Shown here: piece after piece, positions 6,153 to 8,100 of the stretch
Numbering within the stretch: the stretch's first letter is position 1
Layout: the number at the start of each line of letters is the position of its first letter
Source: Gemmataceae bacterium
Lineage (GTDB): Bacteria; Planctomycetota; Planctomycetia; Gemmatales; Gemmataceae
DNA: 8,100 bases
Assembly: GCA_947474875.1 (NCBI GenBank)
Contig: CANJKY010000123.1
Location: 1-8,100, forward strand
Direction: 5' to 3'
Notes under the pieces: model-generated
What the model was told of the DNA's origin: nothing
The model's input: only the letters and a program-made list of their open reading frames with translations
The model's database searches: none
Position numbers and translations under genes: made by a program

Positions 6153-7001
6153 ATGTCACTGTGGGAAGCGATCCTGCTCGGGGTGGTGCAGGGTTTGACC
6201 GAGTTCCTGCCGATCAGCAGCACCGCGCACCTGCTGGTGGCCCGCGAGTGGCTCGGACACGCCGACCCGAAGGACTCGTTCACCACGGTAGTACAGCTCG
6301 GCACGCTGGTGGCCGTGTTCGTGTACTTCCGCCGGGACATCGCCGCCATCCTCGCGGCCGTATGGCAGGACGTCCGCACCCGCCGGTTCGCCAGCTCCCC
6401 GGCCAGCCGGCTGGCGTGGCTGATCGTGCTCGGCACCATCCCGGCCGGGCTGGTCGGGTTCCTGTTCCAGAAGAAGATCAAGGCGGCGTTCTACAACGTG
6501 CCGGCGATGGCGGTGGTGGCGGTGGTGTTCGCCCTGCTCATGCTGGCGGCCGAGTGGTGGCACAAGCGGCGGAAGCGGCCGGAGATCGGCGAGAACGAGA
6601 TCGGCTGGAAAGAAGCCCTGTGGACGGGCGTGTGGCAGATGCTGGCGCTCATGCCGGGGGCGAGCCGGAGTGGGTCCACCATCAGCGGCGGGCTGTTCGC
6701 CGGGATGAACCGGGCCGCGGCGGCCCGGTTCAGCTTCCTGCTGTCGCTGCCCACCATCCTCGCGGCCGGGCTGAAAGACCTGTACGACGAGTTCAAGGCG
6801 TACCGCACCGACGGCACCGGGCTGTTCGCGTCCGGCGACCAAATGCTCGCACTGGCGGTGGCGACGGCGGTGAGCGGGGTGGTCGGCTACCTGTCCATCG
6901 CCTGGCTGCTCGGGTTCCTGAAGCGGCGAAGCATGGCGGTGTTCGTGGCGTACCGGCTGGCACTGGCGGCAGTGCTGCTAGCGTGGTGGGTGTGGAGGTG
7001 A
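6153..7001 (+). CDS. uppP: Undecaprenyl-diphosphatase (UppP/BacA family)
   Basis: UppP is a polytopic inner-membrane enzyme that removes one phosphate from undecaprenyl diphosphate. This recycles the lipid carrier used for peptidoglycan and other envelope polymers, and overproduction is known to give bacitracin resistance. The 282-residue length is typical. The two catalytic signatures are present: QGLTEFLPISSTAHL (13-27, with Glu17, Ser22/23 and His26) and LMPGASRSGSTISGG (166-180, with Ser171 and Arg172). TTVVQLGTLVAVFVYF (44-59) is the usual third conserved block. About eight hydrophobic segments are visible, and the protein ends in VLLAWWVWR. Ala25 replaces the more common Gly of SSTGH, which is a frequent variant. 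GGAG lies 5 bases before the ATG, right after a terminator-like repeat. The gene appears to be transcribed alone. Confidence 0.96.
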   Translation: MSLWEAILLGVVQGLTEFLPISSTAHLLVAREWLGHADPKDSFTTVVQLGTLVAVFVYFRRDIAAILAAVWQDVRTRRFASSPASRLAWLIVLGTIPAGLVGFLFQKKIKAAFYNVPAMAVVAVVFALLMLAAEWWHKRRKRPEIGENEIGWKEALWTGVWQMLALMPGASRSGSTISGGLFAGMNRAAAARFSFLLSLPTILAAGLKDLYDEFKAYRTDGTGLFASGDQMLALAVATAVSGVVGYLSIAWLLGFLKRRSMAVFVAYRLALAAVLLAWWVWR

Positions 7002-7014
7002 GGTCTCCGGGTTT

Positions 7015-7052
7015 ACCCTCTCCCAGCCCCGAAGGGGCGCCTGGGAGAGGGT
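7015..7052. repeat. GC-rich hairpin after uppP
   Basis: ACCCTCTCCCAG (7015-7026) pairs perfectly with CTGGGAGAGGGT (7041-7052). Inside, CCCC-GAA-GGGG (7027-7037) forms a second stem, with CGC (7038-7040) as a bulge. It starts 13 bases after the uppP stop and could end its transcript, although no T-tract follows. The sequence has the look of a dispersed repeat. Confidence 0.65.
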
Positions 7053-7102
7053 GGCGAGCGGAGCGAGCCGGGTGAGGTTCTGAAAACGACCCCACCCCCC
7101 GG

Positions 7103-7129
7103 CCCCCCTCTCCGTTTCGGGGAGGGGGG
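7103..7129. repeat. Second GC-rich hairpin (C/G-tract stem)
   Basis: Left arm 7103-7114 (CCCCCCTCTCCG) pairs with 7118-7129 (CGGGGAGGGGGG) through 12 pairs, one of them a T-G wobble, with a TTT loop. It lies 50 bases after the first hairpin and shares its CTCTCC/GGAG character. The two may be parts of one composite repeat. Confidence 0.55.
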
Positions 7130-7142
7130 AGTAAAGCCACCG

Positions 7143-7169
7143 ACGTGGCACCCCTTCCCCCTGCCACGT
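7143..7169. promoter_or_regulatory. Inverted repeat next to the -10 box: possible operator
   Basis: ACGTGGCA (7143-7150) and TGCCACGT (7162-7169) are perfect 8-bp arms around 11 pyrimidines. The right arm ends one base before the TACAAT box, so the repeat covers the expected -35 to -10 region of the downstream gene. This is a typical operator position, but no regulator is known. Confidence 0.35.
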
Positions 7170-7175
7170 TACAAT
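7170..7175 (+). promoter_or_regulatory. Candidate -10 box for the caspase-like gene
   Basis: TACAAT matches five of six -10 consensus positions and ends 31 bases before the GTG start at 7207. The -35 region is occupied by the inverted repeat and shows no TTGACA-like sequence. Confidence 0.35.
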
Positions 7176-7206
7176 TCCTCCCCTCCCCTCTCGCCGGAGT
7201 GCGTTC

Positions 7207-8100
7207 GTGTCCGACCGCTGGGTGCTGTTCGTGGCCGTCGACTCGTACCTGGACGCCAGTTTGGGGGCGGTGCCCTACGCCGAGTCGGCCGCCCGCACCG
7301 CCGCCGACCTGCTGGCCGCCGCCGGCTGGCCGAAGAAGGGGCACGTCACGCTGCTCGGGAACCACGCCACCAAGGGGGCGATCGAGTCCCGCGTGCGGAA
7401 GCTGCGGCGGGCGATGAAGAAGGGCGACCGCCTGCTGGTGTGGATCGACGCCCACGCCTTCAGCCACAAGGGGGCCGGGGCAATCGCCGCCTGGGACACC
7501 AGCCCGGACGACCTGATCGACAGCGGGGTGTCGCTGGCCGGACTGGTGAAGGAGTTGACCGCGTCGAAGGCGGCGGAGGTGGTGTTCCTGCTGGACGTGG
7601 GCGCCGGCCCGCTGCCCAAAGCGGCGTGGCCGGACGGCGTGTCCCCGTGGCTCGACTTCGACGAGATCGACCGCCTGTTCGCCGACTCGCCGAAGGCTGT
7701 CGCCCTCACCGCCACCGTGGACGACCAGGAGTCGCACACCGCCGCCGCCCTGAAAGGGAGCGCGTGGACGTTCCTGCTGCTCGAAGCGCTGGCCGGCCGC
7801 GGGGCGAAAGCCCTCACCCCGGATGGCACCGTCACCGCCGCGTCCCTGCACCGCTATCTGGAGGACGAGTTGCCGCGGTTGCTGCGGAAGCACTTCGACG
7901 GTCGCACCGCCCAGACCCCGCGGCTGTTCGGCGACGCCACCGCCGGGGCGGTGGTGGCCGACCTGTCGGCGAGTGCGGCGGTCGCCGGCGGGGCGCTCCT
8001 GGACTCGGCCCGGCTGAAGCGGATCGCGTTCCGCACCGAGTCGCACGGCCGGGTTCGGGACCTGAGCGGGTTCCGCAAGATGTTCAAGCTGCCCGAGCAC
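7207..8100 (+). CDS. Caspase-fold protein lacking catalytic cysteine (3' truncated by window)
   Basis: The frame opens with GTG at 7207, with GGAG 7 bases upstream, and stays open to the window edge (298 residues seen). The N-terminus, SDRWVLFVAVDSYLDASLGAVPYAESAARTAADLLAAAGWPK (2-43), matches how peptidase C14 (caspase/metacaspase-like) proteins begin. In those, a first strand leads to a helix that counts down to a target. DRLLVWIDAHAFSHKG (74-89) occupies the place of the YFSGHG strand and keeps a His (His83). EVVFLLDVGAGPLPK (124-138) occupies the place of the LDxCHSG strand, but the cysteine position is Gly or Val. AVALTATVDDQESH (164-177) matches the later LTAS-x-DQ strand. No cysteine occurs in any visible residue. 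The protein is therefore probably a pseudoprotease used for binding or signalling. The C-terminal part beyond residue 250 is unassigned and may lead into another domain outside the window. Confidence 0.75.
   Translation, partial: MSDRWVLFVAVDSYLDASLGAVPYAESAARTAADLLAAAGWPKKGHVTLLGNHATKGAIESRVRKLRRAMKKGDRLLVWIDAHAFSHKGAGAIAAWDTSPDDLIDSGVSLAGLVKELTASKAAEVVFLLDVGAGPLPKAAWPDGVSPWLDFDEIDRLFADSPKAVALTATVDDQESHTAAALKGSAWTFLLLEALAGRGAKALTPDGTVTAASLHRYLEDELPRLLRKHFDGRTAQTPRLFGDATAGAVVADLSASAAVAGGALLDSARLKRIAFRTESHGRVRDLSGFRKMFKLPEH

Larger units (their letters stand above)
7002..7206. other. Intergenic region with repeats and a candidate promoter
   Basis: No gene is seen here. The region holds two GC-rich hairpins (7015-7052 and 7103-7129), a GAGCG-rich stretch between them, an 8-bp-arm inverted repeat (7143-7169), a TACAAT box (7170-7175) and a GGAG ribosome site (7196-7199) for the gene that starts at 7207. 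Confidence 0.6.

Noticed and set aside
5630..6481. Minus-strand frame joining the uppP start region to the CbiL/NikL-like gene
   Set aside because: It crosses the divergent promoter region and the inverted repeat and ends in a shifted frame of a real gene.
7146..7161. TGGCAC before the caspase-like gene as a sigma-54 -24 element
   Set aside because: The matching -12 GC at the fixed spacing is absent; the bases there are CCCC.
6793..8100. Long minus-strand frame across the 3' half of the uppP to caspase-like region
   Set aside because: It runs through intergenic repeats and has no motif, while the plus strand has uppP and the caspase-like fold.
1..8100. tRNA, rRNA, CRISPR array or insertion sequence with terminal repeats
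   Set aside because: No cloverleaf ending, rRNA signature, spaced direct repeats or transposase was seen. The palindromes present are not spaced as in a CRISPR array.

Overview
The window looks like chromosome of a high-GC planctomycete, most likely a Gemmataceae relative. This is inferred from gene types: an ECF sigma factor fused through a membrane helix to a TolB/WD40-like propeller, a PQQ-propeller protein whose mature end starts with a DWPQWLGPNRDG-type motif, a DUF4058-type protein, a caspase-fold protein, and rsmH standing outside any division (dcw) cluster. Nothing in the window fixes the species.

Layout. Positions 3-269 hold the end of an unrecognised plus-strand reading frame. It faces the 3' end of the sigma-propeller gene (273-2168, minus). 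The minus strand then carries a DUF4058-like gene (2247-2972), a secreted PQQ-like propeller protein (3022-4383), rsmH (4559-5533) and a small secreted, membrane-anchored protein with a CbiL/NikL-like sequence pattern (5536-5979). The last two are probably one transcript, since 2 bases separate the stop of one from the start of the next. From about 5980 the direction changes: uppP (6153-7001) and a caspase-like gene without a catalytic cysteine (7207 to the window end) are on the plus strand.

The spaces between genes, and one gene, carry several repeat-like palindromes. A perfect 9-bp-arm palindrome sits inside the sigma-factor linker (1769-1788). A 30-bp-arm perfect inverted repeat overlaps the rsmH stop codon (4495-4561). 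A 35-bp-arm imperfect inverted repeat followed by six Ts lies in the uppP leader (6032-6142). Two GC-rich hairpins follow uppP (7015-7129). TACAAT-like boxes precede several starts.

Functionally, UppP (recycling of the undecaprenyl carrier) and RsmH (16S rRNA methylation, often encoded near envelope genes) are housekeeping. The rest are lineage-typical secreted or signalling proteins. I see no defence island, CRISPR array, tRNA or rRNA. The most unusual items are the repeat palindrome translated in frame within a sigma factor, the cysteine-less caspase-like protein, and the terminator-like repeat directly before the uppP ribosome binding site.
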